A stretch of 64,000 nucleotides of DNA, from contig NZ_CP149574.1 in the NCBI RefSeq assembly GCF_037890675.1, positions 1,550,001-1,614,000 on the forward strand, given 5' to 3'. A program made the position numbers and the translations under genes. The notes under the pieces were generated by a model, which saw only the letters and a list, made by a program, of their open reading frames with translations, was not told the DNA's origin and did no database searches. Of the stretch, positions 54,208-63,829 are shown piece after piece (positions within the stretch are counted from its first letter, which is position 1; the number at the start of each line of letters is the position of its first letter). This stretch comes from Methylovirgula sp. 4M-Z18. GTDB taxonomy: Bacteria; Pseudomonadota; Alphaproteobacteria; Rhizobiales; Beijerinckiaceae.

Positions 54208-55475
54208 TCTCGATGCATCAACGCCTCACGGTCGAAAAGCTCGGCCATCGCGGCGAGGGGATTGCGCGCGGATCCGCCGGCGTCGTCTATGTGCCCTATG
54301 CGCTAAGCGGCGAAACGATTGTCGCGGAAGTCGATGGCGAGCGCGGACGGCTCGGCGAAATCGTCGTGCCGAGCCCAGACCGTATCGCGCCGTTCTGCCC
54401 GCATTACACGGTGTGCGGCGGCTGCGCGGTCCAGGCGCTGGCGCCTGGACCCTATGCCGAATGGAAGCGCGGCATTGTAGTCGCCGCCTTGCGCGGCGCG
54501 CGTCTCGAAGCCGAGGTCGAGCCGCTGCAGGATGCCCATGGCGTCGGCCGCCGCCGCGCGACTTTTCACGCACGCAATCGCGGGCGCGGCGTCGCTGTCG
54601 GCTTCATGCAGGCGCGGGCGCATGAGATCATCGATCTCGACGAATGCCCGATCCTCGCACCGGAGATGGGCCATGCGCTAGAAGTGGCGCATGCGATTGC
54701 TCATACATTGCGGGGGCTCGAGAAGCCGCTCGACATCAATATCACCGCGACTTTGAGCGGCCTCGACGTCGACTTGCGCGGCGCCGGCAAGATCGAGGAC
54801 GGCCTGAAGAAGAAGGTGGTCGCGCTCGCCGAAACGCACGACCTTGCGCGCATTGCCAATCACGGCGACATGATCGCGCTGCGCCGTTTGCCTGTGGTCA
54901 AGATGGGGCTCGCGACGGTCGCCATTCCGCCAGGCGGATTTCTGCAAGCGACGCTCAGCGCGGAGGAATGTCTTGCCGCGCCGGTGCTCGCGGCCACCAA
55001 GGGTGTTGCGCGGGTCGCCGATTTGTTTTCCGGTGTCGGCACGTTCGCGCTGCGCCTTGCCGCGCAATGCGAAGTTCATGCTGTTGAGTTCGACGCGGCG
55101 GCGCTCAACGCATTGAGCGCCGCCCATCGCGCCACGGTCGGGTTGCGCGGCATCACGACGGAGCGGCGCAATCTGTTCGAGCGGCCGCTTCTTGCCGATG
55201 AATTAAAGCCCTATGGCGCAGTGGTTTTCGATCCGCCGCGCGCGGGTGCCGAAGCGCAGGCCAAGGCTTTGGCTGCGGGTCTAGTGCCGCTGGTGCTGGC
55301 GGTGTCGTGCAATCCGGTGACGTTTGCGCGCGACGCGAAGATCCTGGTCGACGGCGGATATAAGCTTGAACGCGTTGTGCCGGTCGATCAGTTCAAATAT
55401 TCGCCGCATGTCGAAATCGTGGCGACGTTCCGGCGGCCGGCGGTGAAGAAGAAGAAAGCGAGATTGCTCGGGTAA
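54204..55475 (+). CDS. 23S rRNA (uracil-C5)-methyltransferase, RlmD/RumA-like
   Basis: The 423-residue SAM-dependent methyltransferase has 4Fe-4S cysteines Cys65, Cys71 and Cys74 (CPHYTVCGGC) with the fourth in DECPIL, the SAM motif VADLFSGVGTFALRLA and the catalytic cysteine in LAVSCNPVTFARD. It belongs to the RumA/TrmA group and methylates a uridine in 23S rRNA or tRNA; which base cannot be told. It is coupled to tlyA by ATGA overlap, forming an RNA-modification pair. Confidence 0.9.
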   Translation: MISMHQRLTVEKLGHRGEGIARGSAGVVYVPYALSGETIVAEVDGERGRLGEIVVPSPDRIAPFCPHYTVCGGCAVQALAPGPYAEWKRGIVVAALRGARLEAEVEPLQDAHGVGRRRATFHARNRGRGVAVGFMQARAHEIIDLDECPILAPEMGHALEVAHAIAHTLRGLEKPLDINITATLSGLDVDLRGAGKIEDGLKKKVVALAETHDLARIANHGDMIALRRLPVVKMGLATVAIPPGGFLQATLSAEECLAAPVLAATKGVARVADLFSGVGTFALRLAAQCEVHAVEFDAAALNALSAAHRATVGLRGITTERRNLFERPLLADELKPYGAVVFDPPRAGAEAQAKALAAGLVPLVLAVSCNPVTFARDAKILVDGGYKLERVVPVDQFKYSPHVEIVATFRRPAVKKKKARLLG

Positions 55476-55587
55476 AAAGGCGCTGGACGAGGGCCAAGCG
55501 ACTGGGAGATCCCCCATTCCCTAATCGTCAGTCGCGCAAGCATTTTCGAATCTGCCTGGCCACTCGTCCCTCGTCCGCGGCGCAGGC

Positions 55588-55617
55588 GAACTTGGGCCTA
55601 TTCAAGTTCACCTTTTG
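55588..55617 (+). terminator. Terminator-like hairpin downstream of the rlmD-like gene
   Basis: gaacttg (55588-55594) pairs with caagttc (55603-55609) and is followed by acctttt. Confidence 0.5.
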
Positions 55618-55707
55618 AGCGGTCAAATCGTCGGCATTCGATTTGACTGCGCGCCTCCTTCTCCCGCGCTGGCCGGTTTGCCGTGCGCGAGAAGGAAAGT
55701 CGTTGCT

Positions 55708-56352
55708 TCACATCGCCTCTTTTTCCGGCACGAAGAAGCCTTTGATCTTCTTGATCTTGGTCGAGAGCGAGTGGCGGTTCTGCTCGTGGTCGACGACTTT
55801 CTGGCTCGTCACCCAATTGAGCTGAATTGCGCGGCGCGGGCCGGAATGCGGCTTGTGACCGTGCCAGGAATTGTCGGCGCGGCGGAACATCAGGAGCGTG
55901 CCGCCGTTCGGCGGCACTTCGGCCACCGGATTTTCCAGGCTGTCGCCGGAGCGCAGCAGGCGCAACCGGCCGCCTTCGGCTTCCCAGCCTTCGTTCATGT
56001 AGAGAAGAACTGTGATGATCTTGGTCGTCGAATCCGTATGGATGCCACCGTCCTTTTCGCGCACGAAGCCGCGCACCGTATACATGGTGGGCTTGTCGGT
56101 CAGGTCGATGTTGAACTTGCGCTCCACCGCATGGCGGAAGTCGGGGCCATTGAGCTCGTCCATCAGGGCCTTGAAATGGCCGGAGATGGTGAGGTCGCTC
56201 GGCGGATGCGAGCCTGCGCCGGGAACTTTCGGAAAATCGGCGCTCACCGCTTTGAATTGCTCGGGCTTGATGAAATTCTCAAGGATGAGGAAATCATAAG
56301 GGTCATGCTGCAACGGTGTTGCTTCGAGCTTTTCCATTTCGAGATATGTCAT
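55708..56352 (-). CDS. Fe(II)/2-oxoglutarate-dependent oxygenase
   Basis: The ~214-residue protein has a double-stranded beta-helix with the iron triad His105-x-Asp107 (IHTDSTTK) and a distal histidine in the WHGHKPH region, with an arginine in GPRRAIQLNW that should bind 2-oxoglutarate. It resembles prolyl-hydroxylase-like 2OG-FeII_Oxy_3 proteins; the substrate is unknown. ATG 56352 (MTYLEMEK) has ribosome site tagga; the frame is open to 56496 without similarity. It is divergent from the FAD dehydrogenase. Confidence 0.85.
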   Translation of the reverse strand: MTYLEMEKLEATPLQHDPYDFLILENFIKPEQFKAVSADFPKVPGAGSHPPSDLTISGHFKALMDELNGPDFRHAVERKFNIDLTDKPTMYTVRGFVREKDGGIHTDSTTKIITVLLYMNEGWEAEGGRLRLLRSGDSLENPVAEVPPNGGTLLMFRRADNSWHGHKPHSGPRRAIQLNWVTSQKVVDHEQNRHSLSTKIKKIKGFFVPEKEAM

Positions 56353-56629
56353 AACCATTCCTAAGTCTGGTTCATGCTTGCGCGCCGGCGCGGCGGCCGG
56401 GCAGGTTCGGATGGACCAATATACAAAATTCGTGCCGTATGACAAAGCATCGATGTTCCGTATATTTTCGCAAGCTGCCGACGCCGGAAGCTGCAAAATG
56501 TAGAGATGGCGCCGTAAATTGTCGGTTGTCTGTTTCGCCGGAGCCTTGTGGCCTCGGTTGCGCCGCTTGATTCAGGGCCCGCTCTTTGTCACAGGCTTAG
56601 GGCTAACACACAACGGGAGGTGTCCATCC

Positions 56630-58036
56630 ATGCCGGCCGCTTTTTTAGACCGTCTCGCCAGCCTGATCGGCGCCCAGCATATCGTGACCGATGCGCAGGA
56701 TATGGAGCCTTATCTCGTCGAGCGGCGCGGCCTATATCATGGCAAGGCGTTGGCGATTGCGCGGCCCGCCAATACCGCGGAGGTCGCGGCTGTCGTTGCC
56801 CTGTGCCATGAGACCGACACGGCGGTCGTGCCGCAGGGTGGCAACACCGGCCTCGTCGGCGGGCAGATCCCGGACACTTCGGGGCGGCAACTGATCCTTT
56901 CGCTCGCGCGGTTACGCGAGGTGCGCGAAGTCGATCTTGCCTCCAACACGATGGTGGTGGAGGCCGGCATGACCCTTGCCGAGGTTCAGCAGGCGGCCGA
57001 AAAAGCCGGACGGCTGTTTCCGCTCTCGCTCGCCTCCGAGGGCTCGTGCACGATCGGCGGCAATCTCGCGACCAATGCGGGCGGCACGGCGGTCATTGCT
57101 TATGGCAACACGCGCGAATTGGTGCTCGGCGTCGAAGCGGTGCTGAGCGACGGGCGCGTTCTTTCGTCGCTCAGCAAGCTCAAGAAGGACAATACGGGCT
57201 ACGATCTGAAGGATCTCTTCGTTGGATCCGAGGGAACGCTTGGCGTCATCACGGCCGCCGTGCTGAAATTGTTCCCGCGCCCGCAATCCATCGAGACAGC
57301 CTTCGTCGGTCTTGCAGATCCCCATCATGCCTTGAAACTCCTGCAGCTTGCGCACGAGGAGGCCGGCAACGCGATCCACACTTTCGAACTTATCCCCCGC
57401 ATCGGCATCGAATACGTGCTGCGCCACGTGGCGAGCGCGCGCGACCCACTGACTGAGCCGCACAAATGGTACGTGCTGCTGGAACTCACCGCCCAGCGGC
57501 GCGACGGTGTCGCCGACACGATGAATGCCGTGCTTGAGGCCGCGCTGGAGCAGGGGATCATCGAGGACGCGGCCTTGGCAGCGTCATTGGACCAGGCAAA
57601 GCAATTCTGGGCGCTGCGCGAGGACATGTCGGAAGTGCAGCGTCTCGAAGGCGGATCTATCAAGCATGACGTGTCAGTGCCGATCGCGAGCGTGCCGGAT
57701 TTTATCGACGAGGCCTCAGCCGCGGTGCTCAAGGCGGTCCCCGGCGGCCGCCTCGTGCCATTCGGTCATCTGGGCGACGGCAATATCCATTTCAATCTGT
57801 CGCAACCCGTCGGCGCCGACAAACAAGCCTTCGTTGCGCGCTGGTATGAGATCAATGCAATCGTGCATGGCGTCGTGGCACGCTATCACGGCTCGATTTC
57901 GGCCGAGCACGGCATCGGTCAATTGAAACGCGATCTTCTGCCGGCGGTCAAAGATCCGACGGCGCTCGATGTGATGCGCGCGATCAAGAAAGCCCTGGAT
58001 CCCAAGGGCATTATGAATCCGGGGAAGGTCTTGTAG
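56630..58036 (+). CDS. FAD-linked 2-hydroxyacid dehydrogenase (GlcD/D2HGDH/Dld type)
   Basis: The 468-residue flavoprotein of the VAO/PCMH family contains the FAD-binding PQGGNTGLVGGQ, then SEGSCTIGGNLATNAGG and GSEGTLGVIT, and a C-terminal oxidase domain ending with the metal-site motifs GHLGDGNIHFN and SAEHGIGQLKRD. It probably oxidises D-lactate, D-2-hydroxyglutarate or glycolate and passes electrons to the respiratory chain. ATG 56630 has a strong gggagg ribosome site. It stands alone without GlcE/GlcF, favouring a D-2-hydroxyglutarate or D-lactate dehydrogenase. Confidence 0.92.
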   Translation: MPAAFLDRLASLIGAQHIVTDAQDMEPYLVERRGLYHGKALAIARPANTAEVAAVVALCHETDTAVVPQGGNTGLVGGQIPDTSGRQLILSLARLREVREVDLASNTMVVEAGMTLAEVQQAAEKAGRLFPLSLASEGSCTIGGNLATNAGGTAVIAYGNTRELVLGVEAVLSDGRVLSSLSKLKKDNTGYDLKDLFVGSEGTLGVITAAVLKLFPRPQSIETAFVGLADPHHALKLLQLAHEEAGNAIHTFELIPRIGIEYVLRHVASARDPLTEPHKWYVLLELTAQRRDGVADTMNAVLEAALEQGIIEDAALAASLDQAKQFWALREDMSEVQRLEGGSIKHDVSVPIASVPDFIDEASAAVLKAVPGGRLVPFGHLGDGNIHFNLSQPVGADKQAFVARWYEINAIVHGVVARYHGSISAEHGIGQLKRDLLPAVKDPTALDVMRAIKKALDPKGIMNPGKVL

Positions 58037-58073
58037 CGTGCCGCGCCAGCCCGAGGGGCGCGACGCGTGACCA

Positions 58074-58919
58074 TCATCGGAGCAGGAAATCGCGGATCGC
58101 CGCCGCGATCTCGACAGCGTGGGTCTCCAGCGCGAAATGTCCGGTGTCGAAGAAGCGCACGGTTGCGTCCGGCATATCCCGCTTGAAGGCTTCGGCGCCA
58201 GCCGGCAGGAAGAATGGGTCGTTCTTGCCCCACGTCGCCAGAAAGGGCGGCCGATGGGTGCGGAAATAGGTCTGAAAAGCGGGATAAAGCGCGACGTTGC
58301 TCTTGTAATCTCCCATCAGGTCAAGCTGCACCTCGGAGGCTTCAGGTCGCGCCAGATAAAAATTGTCGAGCGAGTAGCCGTCGGGTGAGACCGCCGCTGG
58401 ATCGGCAACGCCGTGGGTATATTGCATGATGGTAGTCTCGGGTTTCAGGAAGGCCTTCAGGGCCTGGCGATTGGCCTCTGAGGCATCCCGCCAATAGGCG
58501 CGGATTGGGTTCCATCCATTGCCCAAGCCTTCCTCGTAGGCGTTGCCGTTCTGGGAAATGATCGCCGTGATCCGATCCGGGTGTTTGACCGCGAGACGGA
58601 AGCCTGTCGGTGCGCCATAGTCGAAGACATAGAGGGCGTAACGGTCGAACCCGATAATCTCGGTGAAGCGGTCGATCGTCGCCGCCATCCGGTCGAACGT
58701 GTAGCCGCTCCCAGGCATGTCGGACTTGCCGAAGCCCGGCAGGTCCGGGGCAACGATATGAAAATGGTCTGCCAACAGGGGGATGAGGTCGCGAAACATG
58801 TGGCCCGCGCTCGGAAATCCATGCAGCAGCAACAGTTTAGGAGCGCTTTGCGCGCCTGCTTCGCGATAAAAAATGTTGAAACCGTCCACGTTGGCAGTGC
58901 GATAGCTGATCGAGGTCAT
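58074..58919 (-). CDS. Alpha/beta hydrolase, epoxide hydrolase/dehalogenase-like
   Basis: The ~281-residue protein has the oxyanion motif HGFPSAGHMFRDL (residues ~33-45), an aspartate nucleophile at Asp100 in FDYGAPTGFRLA and a catalytic histidine in DTGHFALE. Aspartate rather than serine nucleophile places it with epoxide hydrolases and haloalkane/fluoroacetate dehalogenases. The substrate is unknown. ATG 58919 has ribosome site aaggag. A second, unrelated alpha/beta hydrolase gene lies upstream on the same strand. Confidence 0.88.
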   Translation of the reverse strand: MTSISYRTANVDGFNIFYREAGAQSAPKLLLLHGFPSAGHMFRDLIPLLADHFHIVAPDLPGFGKSDMPGSGYTFDRMAATIDRFTEIIGFDRYALYVFDYGAPTGFRLAVKHPDRITAIISQNGNAYEEGLGNGWNPIRAYWRDASEANRQALKAFLKPETTIMQYTHGVADPAAVSPDGYSLDNFYLARPEASEVQLDLMGDYKSNVALYPAFQTYFRTHRPPFLATWGKNDPFFLPAGAEAFKRDMPDATVRFFDTGHFALETHAVEIAAAIRDFLLR

Positions 58920-59070
58920 GTTGCGTCTCCTTTTTAACTTTTTGGTGATCACTAGACAGGTTATGGCCGCGAGGCGGCAGAAGGTTGTCGGCCGCACGTA
59001 GAAGAGCAAGGCGCGGCAAAGCGTTGAGCATTCTCATCGCTCGCCGCGGTTGCCCGGATGAAGGCGGGGC

Positions 59071-59766
59071 TCAGCCTGTGACGGCGTCGCCGATTGCGTC
59101 CCGTATAATGTCGACGACAATTGCTGGAGCGGTCACAAGAGGCGTGTGATCAACCGGGTGCGAGCGCGTGCGCGCTTTCATCCGCTTGGCCATGAAGTGC
59201 TGATTGCCAGCGGCGATCATGCGATCGTGCTCCGCCACCAGGAACCAAGCTGGGCGATCCTTCCACAGGGGACGCTCCATCGCGACCGTGATGCAAGCTG
59301 GTGATATCGGCCGCTGCACGGCAGCAAGCACCGCAAGCTCATCGGCACTTGCGTGCTGCGCGAATGCCGCACCGAACGCCTTGTGTGGCAGATAGATCAG
59401 TCCATGCTCGTCCGGTGCCAGCTTGGGAGCTTGCGGGTGAGGCTCGCCACGATAGAAGACATCGGCGACCGTTTCGCCTTCGTCCGGGGCCAGCGCCGCA
59501 ATATAAACCAATTCCTTAATCTTTTCGTCTCGGACTGCGGCGATGACTGCGCCGGCATAGGCATGGCCAACGAGAACGACCGGCCCCGCCACGCGCTCCA
59601 GCGTACGATGGAGCGCGGCGACATCGTCCGCGAAAGACGTGAGTGGCAAGGGAGCGGCAACGACCGTGATGCCGCCTCTGGCAAGGCGCTCTATCACCTT
59701 GGCCCAACTCGACCCATCCGCCCACGCTCCATGAACGAGGACGACACTCGTGCGGCTCGATGACAT
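59071..59766 (-). CDS. Alpha/beta hydrolase fold protein lacking the nucleophile serine
   Basis: The ~231-residue protein is EstC/salicylate-esterase-like: it opens TSVVLVHGAWADGSSW and has the strand-helix elbow VVLVGHAYAGAVI. The usual elbow is GHSYGG; here the serine is alanine (Ala69, codon GCC). The conserved LAPDEGET and a C-terminal histidine in HPVDHTPLV remain. It may be non-hydrolytic or use another mechanism. ATG 59766 has ribosome site aggag; the frame is open to 59832. It is divergent from the CGNR regulator. Confidence 0.85.
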   Translation of the reverse strand: MSSSRTSVVLVHGAWADGSSWAKVIERLARGGITVVAAPLPLTSFADDVAALHRTLERVAGPVVLVGHAYAGAVIAAVRDEKIKELVYIAALAPDEGETVADVFYRGEPHPQAPKLAPDEHGLIYLPHKAFGAAFAQHASADELAVLAAVQRPISPACITVAMERPLWKDRPAWFLVAEHDRMIAAGNQHFMAKRMKARTRSHPVDHTPLVTAPAIVVDIIRDAIGDAVTG

Positions 59767-59935
59767 CGGCGCTCTCCTATGAAGTTGGCTGAAAGGTGTA
59801 ACCCATTTATTGTCTTTAATCAGGTTACTCATTCGAAGCGTAACTTGTCAATAGCTTTTGGAGAGGTTATTTGTTGCCGATGGTTCTGCGGGTCGCCGAT
59901 ATACGGATGGCGCTGCGACCAGAACAGGAGTTGTG

Positions 59936-60556
59936 ATGACGAGCCGCCCTCCCGCGATCTTTGTCGGCGATGCGCCGGGCCTGGATTTTCTGAATTCGAT
60001 CGCCACGCCGGTCGACACCGCAATCGACTGGATCGAAGACGGAGAGGGGCTGGTGAATTGGCTGGAGCAGGCGCGGCTCGTGCCCTCCGACGCGCTTACC
60101 GCCATTCGGGCGCAGGCGCTTCCCGGAGAACTCGACAGGGTGGCGGACCAGGCAAGAAGCCTGCGCGAATGGTTCAGGGGCTTTGTCGGAAAGCACAAGG
60201 GGCGACCGCTCGCGGGAAATGTTTTGGACGAATTGAAACCCCTGAATCGCCTGCTTGAACGCGACGAAGCTTTCAATCGGATTGCAAAGCGGAACGCAGA
60301 CGGAAAGGCTTCGCTCGAGCTTCAAACCACGCGCAAGTGGCGCTCGCCTGAGGCGCTGCTGCTCCCGATCGGCGAGACATTGGCTCGTTTCGTGTGCACC
60401 GAGGATTTCTCGAACGTGAAGGCTTGCGAAGGCGTCGCCTGCACGCTTCTATTTGCCGATCACACGCGCGGCCACAGGCGGCGGTGGTGCAGCATGGCTC
60501 TGTGCGGGAATCGCGCCAAGCAGACCGCCCATCGGGAGCGCCTCAAGGGGCGTTAA
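59936..60556 (+). CDS. CGNR zinc-finger transcriptional regulator (ABATE domain)
   Basis: The 206-residue protein has an N-terminal ABATE-like helical domain (DAPGLDFLNSIATPVDTAIDWIEDGEGLVNWLEQA) and a C-terminal CGNR zinc finger: two cysteines in CEGVACTLLFAD and two in CSMALCGNRAK. Such proteins are predicted stress-linked regulators. ATG 59936 has ribosome site aggag. It is divergent from the alpha/beta hydrolase gene with a 169-bp spacer, suggesting control of it. Confidence 0.87.
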   Translation: MTSRPPAIFVGDAPGLDFLNSIATPVDTAIDWIEDGEGLVNWLEQARLVPSDALTAIRAQALPGELDRVADQARSLREWFRGFVGKHKGRPLAGNVLDELKPLNRLLERDEAFNRIAKRNADGKASLELQTTRKWRSPEALLLPIGETLARFVCTEDFSNVKACEGVACTLLFADHTRGHRRRWCSMALCGNRAKQTAHRERLKGR

Positions 60557-60671
60557 TGACAGCGTAAAATGCCGCCTCCGCTCCACCCGACTTTCCTTTT
60601 TCCGACGTCGCCGTCGCGCAATCTATCGAAGGCCCTTTGCGTGATCATGCTGCGCCTGCATGACAATGCAA

Positions 60672-60923
60672 TCACCCCACGTCGAGCGGCTCCGTTCCCT
60701 TCGGTTTGCCATCCGGGCCGAGCGTGATCTTCTCGATTCGCATTTCGGCGCTTTTCAGCAATTGGTCGCAATGTTTCTTCAGGGCCTCGCCGCGCTCGTA
60801 GGCGGTGATCGACTCCTCAAGCGGAATATCGCCGCGCTCGAGGCGCGAGACGATGCTTTCGAGTTCCGCCATGGCCTGTTCGAATTTCAGGCTGGCGATG
60901 TCATTGGCGGGCTTTGCGGTCAT
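60672..60923 (-). CDS. xseB: Exodeoxyribonuclease VII small subunit
   Basis: The 83-residue protein has the XseB pattern [45 protein letters not shown], a helical hairpin that binds XseA. The enzyme degrades single-stranded DNA. xseA is not in the window; in Rhizobiales xseB often precedes dxs. Confidence 0.94.
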   Translation of the reverse strand: MTAKPANDIASLKFEQAMAELESIVSRLERGDIPLEESITAYERGEALKKHCDQLLKSAEMRIEKITLGPDGKPKGTEPLDVG

Positions 60924-60973
60924 GGGAGTTCCGATTTTAAGATTCGGCGCCCCTTATATCACTATTTTCCGGC

Positions 60974-61447
60974 TCAGGCCTTTTTCCACGGCCTGACGCC
61001 GGAGACGTCCCAGTTCCCCGCCTTGTCTCGGCAGCCAAGTCCTTGCAATTGCTGCTCTGTTTCCGGCGTTGTGACGTCGGCGATGAAGGCGCGGCAGATC
61101 TTGTCGTCGCGCGGGTAGGCGAGGGCGACCGGCGTGAACGAGCCCTTCACCTTGCTTTCCGGGTTGTCCCAATGCACCGCGGCGCCGTTCCCTTGCGGGT
61201 CGAGGGCTACGCTCATCGCCGCATAGGCGCGGCGCCAGTCCTCCTCGTTCAGGACATGGCTCAACGGTGAGGCCGGTTTTTGAATGGAGCCCGTTACGTC
61301 GTCTTTGTCCTCGGAAGAAAACCCGGCAACCGGAATCGAAACAGAACAGCTGACTAAACAAGCGCAAAAGCCGAGCCCGGCCAGTAATTTGGCCGCTCGG
61401 CGCGCCGCGACGGCGCGTATCGCAGGAGAAAATACCTGTGCGGTCAA
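60974..61447 (-). CDS. Lipoprotein with a surface-antigen-like (RT0821/Lpp0805) domain
   Basis: The 157-residue protein has a signal peptide with lipobox LVSC (Cys34), a short acidic linker (SSEDKDDVTGSIQKP) and a C-terminal ~90-residue domain. The pattern WRRAYAAMSVALDPQGNGAAVHWDNPESKVKGSFTPVA...CRAFIADV matches the outer-membrane surface-antigen family of Alphaproteobacteria. The start is TTG 61447, preceded by tagga. It is divergent from pdxH. Confidence 0.78.
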   Translation of the reverse strand: MTAQVFSPAIRAVAARRAAKLLAGLGFCACLVSCSVSIPVAGFSSEDKDDVTGSIQKPASPLSHVLNEEDWRRAYAAMSVALDPQGNGAAVHWDNPESKVKGSFTPVALAYPRDDKICRAFIADVTTPETEQQLQGLGCRDKAGNWDVSGVRPWKKA

Positions 61448-61522
61448 TGGAGCAATCCTATATACTTCACCCGCGTGTCCTTCAGCGCGCGGGCGACGTT
61501 ACACAACGGTAAGGATTAGACC

Positions 61523-62137
61523 TTGAACGAGTTAAAGAGCGGTGACTTTACCGAGGTGCAGAACCCCTTTGATCTGTTCGAATCCTGGTTTGCCGAGGCC
61601 AGACTCAGCGAACCGAACGATCCGGAAGCGATGGCTTTGGCGACAGCCGGCATTGATGGCCTGCCCGACGTGCGCATGGTGCTGTTGAAGGCGCATGATT
61701 CGCAAGGGTTTGTTTTTTATACAAATTCCGAAAGTGCCAAAGGCCATGAATTGGCCGAGAACATGCAGGCCGCATTGCTGTTCCATTGGAAGAGCTTGCG
61801 CCGCCAGGTGCGGGTGCGCGGCATTGTGGAAAAAGTAACCACATCCGAATCTGACGCTTACTTTGAGAGTCGCCCGCGCGATTCACGGATCGGTGCCTGG
61901 GCCAGCCAGCAATCGCGGCCGCTCGAGAGCCGTTTCGCTCTGGAAAAGGCGGTGGCGAAATATGCCGCCAAATATGCAATTGGCGCCGTGCCGCGGCCGG
62001 AATACTGGATTGGGTACCGCGTGAAGCCGCTCTACCTTGAATTCTGGAAGAACGGTGCCTTCCGCCTCCATGATCGGGCGGCTTTCCGCCGCGAGACGAT
62101 CGACGCGCCATGGCAGAAAAGCCGGCTTTATCCGTGA
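61523..62137 (+). CDS. pdxH: Pyridoxamine 5'-phosphate oxidase
   Basis: The 204-residue FMN enzyme makes pyridoxal 5'-phosphate. Markers are [35 protein letters not shown], the FMN-phosphate region and C-terminal [12 protein letters not shown] and ending QKSRLYP. The TTG start 61523 has ribosome site aagga. The 3' end overlaps the Nudix gene by 28 bp, beginning a three-gene overlapping unit. Confidence 0.95.
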   Translation: MNELKSGDFTEVQNPFDLFESWFAEARLSEPNDPEAMALATAGIDGLPDVRMVLLKAHDSQGFVFYTNSESAKGHELAENMQAALLFHWKSLRRQVRVRGIVEKVTTSESDAYFESRPRDSRIGAWASQQSRPLESRFALEKAVAKYAAKYAIGAVPRPEYWIGYRVKPLYLEFWKNGAFRLHDRAAFRRETIDAPWQKSRLYP

Positions 62138-62574
62138 GCGATCGTGTCTATCCCACCCGCCCGTTTCTCGCCGTCAGCGTCGCGGTGTTCAGGGACGGAA
62201 AAGTGCTGCTGGCGCGGCGGGTCAAGGCGCCGGGCGACGGCCTCTTTTCGCTCCCGGGCGGCGGTGTCGAGCTTGGCGAGAATATGGAAGCTGCGGCCTT
62301 GCGGGAACTTGCGGAAGAGACCGGCGTGAGCGCCAGGATCCTCGGCTTCAACACCCATGTCGAGGCGATCCATCGCGATCCCGAGGGCAAGGTGCAAGGG
62401 CACTTCGTCGTCGCGTCCTACGTCGCCGCATGGCAGACGGGCGAGGGCACCCCCGGCCCGGAAGCCAGCGAAATTCTCTGGGCCGACCCCAATGCTCTGC
62501 GCGGCCTGCCGATGACCAAAGGGTTGCCGGACGTCGTCCGGACGGCGGCCAGGATCGCTAGGGAGAGCCTATGA
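62110..62574 (+). CDS. Nudix hydrolase
   Basis: The 154-residue pyrophosphatase has a complete Nudix box at residues ~51-73 ([20 protein letters not shown] followed by ETG), so the Gx5Ex7REUxEExGU residues are kept. LSLPGG-like entry and [15 protein letters not shown] follow the ADP-ribose/NADH-type subfamily. The exact substrate is unknown. It starts inside the pdxH 3' end and overlaps the next gene by ATGA. Confidence 0.9.
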   Translation: MAEKPALSVSDRVYPTRPFLAVSVAVFRDGKVLLARRVKAPGDGLFSLPGGGVELGENMEAAALRELAEETGVSARILGFNTHVEAIHRDPEGKVQGHFVVASYVAAWQTGEGTPGPEASEILWADPNALRGLPMTKGLPDVVRTAARIARESL

Positions 62575-63050
62575 CGGCGGCGAGGAGGCACACGACGCTG
62601 AGCCCAATACCGCCCCGTTTGGGCTGGAGGCGCGCGGCATCATTCGGCCTTGCCGTTGCTTTGGTATTGGCGTCCGCCTCTGCCTTCCCGCAATCGAAAT
62701 CCGCACCCAAACCGCCGCCACCCCCACCGCCACCGCAAGAGGAAGCGCCGCCGCCCTATGAGCCGCAATTGCTCCGGCTGTCCGAACTCATGGGCTCGCT
62801 GAGCTATTTGGGCGATTTGTGCGGCCGTAAGGACGGCACCGATTGGCGGAATCGCATGAGCGATCTCATTGCCAAGGAAGCGCGCAGCGACCTTCGCAAA
62901 CAGCGCCTGGCTGGCGCCTACAATCGCGGCTATCGCGATCTTGAGATCATCTATCATTCCTGCACCCCGGCCGCGCAGCTCTTGATGGCCCGCTATCTGG
63001 ACGAAGGCGAGAAACTGGTGCAGGAATTGACGAGCAAGTTCAGCGGTTAA
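62571..63050 (+). CDS. TIGR02301-family secreted protein
   Basis: The 159-residue protein has a signal peptide (RRAASFGLAVALVLASASAF), an eight-proline run (residues ~48-55) and a helical domain with two cysteines (YLGDLCGRKDGTDWRNRMSDLI ... IIYHSC) characteristic of TIGR02301, a family of unknown function in Rhizobiales. It overlaps the Nudix stop and ends 4 bp into the convergent membrane-protein gene. Confidence 0.88.
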   Translation: MTAARRHTTLSPIPPRLGWRRAASFGLAVALVLASASAFPQSKSAPKPPPPPPPPQEEAPPPYEPQLLRLSELMGSLSYLGDLCGRKDGTDWRNRMSDLIAKEARSDLRKQRLAGAYNRGYRDLEIIYHSCTPAAQLLMARYLDEGEKLVQELTSKFSG

Positions 63051-63829
63051 TCGAAGGTCGATCCGGGTGAATCGACATCGATGCCTTCCTTGGCGCCGCG
63101 CAATTGATCGTAAACGACGGCCGCGAGCACGTTGCCGATGACGCCGATGATGTCCGATCCGAAAAGATTGACCCAGAAAATCAGCTCGGGCGCGACTCTG
63201 TAGACAAGCTCCGCCAGCGCGACGAAGGCCAGGACGACGGGAATGAGCACGCCGAAAAAGGCGAGAAAAATCTGCCAGCGATAGCCCTCGGAAAGGGCCG
63301 AAGCGCGCGAAAGGCTCGAAAAGATACCTTTCTTTTCCATGACGGCGACGGGCACGGAGACTTGGAAGCGGATGATCACGTAGCAGGCTGCTGCTGCCGC
63401 CGCCAAACCCAGGATGACCACTAGCCCTGTGCTGTCGCGGCTAAAGGCCGCGATGATGGCCGGAATGGCGCAAAGAAAGACCAGGATGCCGATCGCGACG
63501 GAAACGCCCAGGACGCTTGCGAACCTGCTGCCCGTCCGCTGCAGCGCATCGCGCCAGACGAAGAGTTTGCCGCGCAAGGCCTGCACCGCGCCGAAAGTCA
63601 CGATGCAGCCGACGATGGTCGAAACGAATACCTCCAGCCACACCCCCGACTTTGCCATGGAAGGTGAAATCCCCGCCAAAATGTCGAGGGGCGCATGGGC
63701 GACAACGGCGGTCAAAATGAAGGGAACGAACAGGGCAAGGGTCGTTTTGGCCGTCAGCGAGAAGATGGTGCTCACGCGGAACTCACCGAAGCCGCCGCCG
63801 AACCGGTTGTCAGGAAACCCGTTGCTCAT
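63047..63829 (-). CDS. Hypothetical membrane protein, about six TM segments
   Basis: The ~260-residue protein starts MSNGFPDNRFGGGFGEFRVSTIFS and then has about six hydrophobic helices, resembling the glycerophosphodiester-phosphodiesterase-type membrane domain family in layout (long helices, VMEKKGIFSSLSRASALSEGYRW between helices 4 and 5). No enzymatic motif is present. The start is uncertain; the frame is open to 63967 and ATG 63829 is chosen for family fit. Confidence 0.72.
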   Translation of the reverse strand: MSNGFPDNRFGGGFGEFRVSTIFSLTAKTTLALFVPFILTAVVAHAPLDILAGISPSMAKSGVWLEVFVSTIVGCIVTFGAVQALRGKLFVWRDALQRTGSRFASVLGVSVAIGILVFLCAIPAIIAAFSRDSTGLVVILGLAAAAAACYVIIRFQVSVPVAVMEKKGIFSSLSRASALSEGYRWQIFLAFFGVLIPVVLAFVALAELVYRVAPELIFWVNLFGSDIIGVIGNVLAAVVYDQLRGAKEGIDVDSPGSTFD

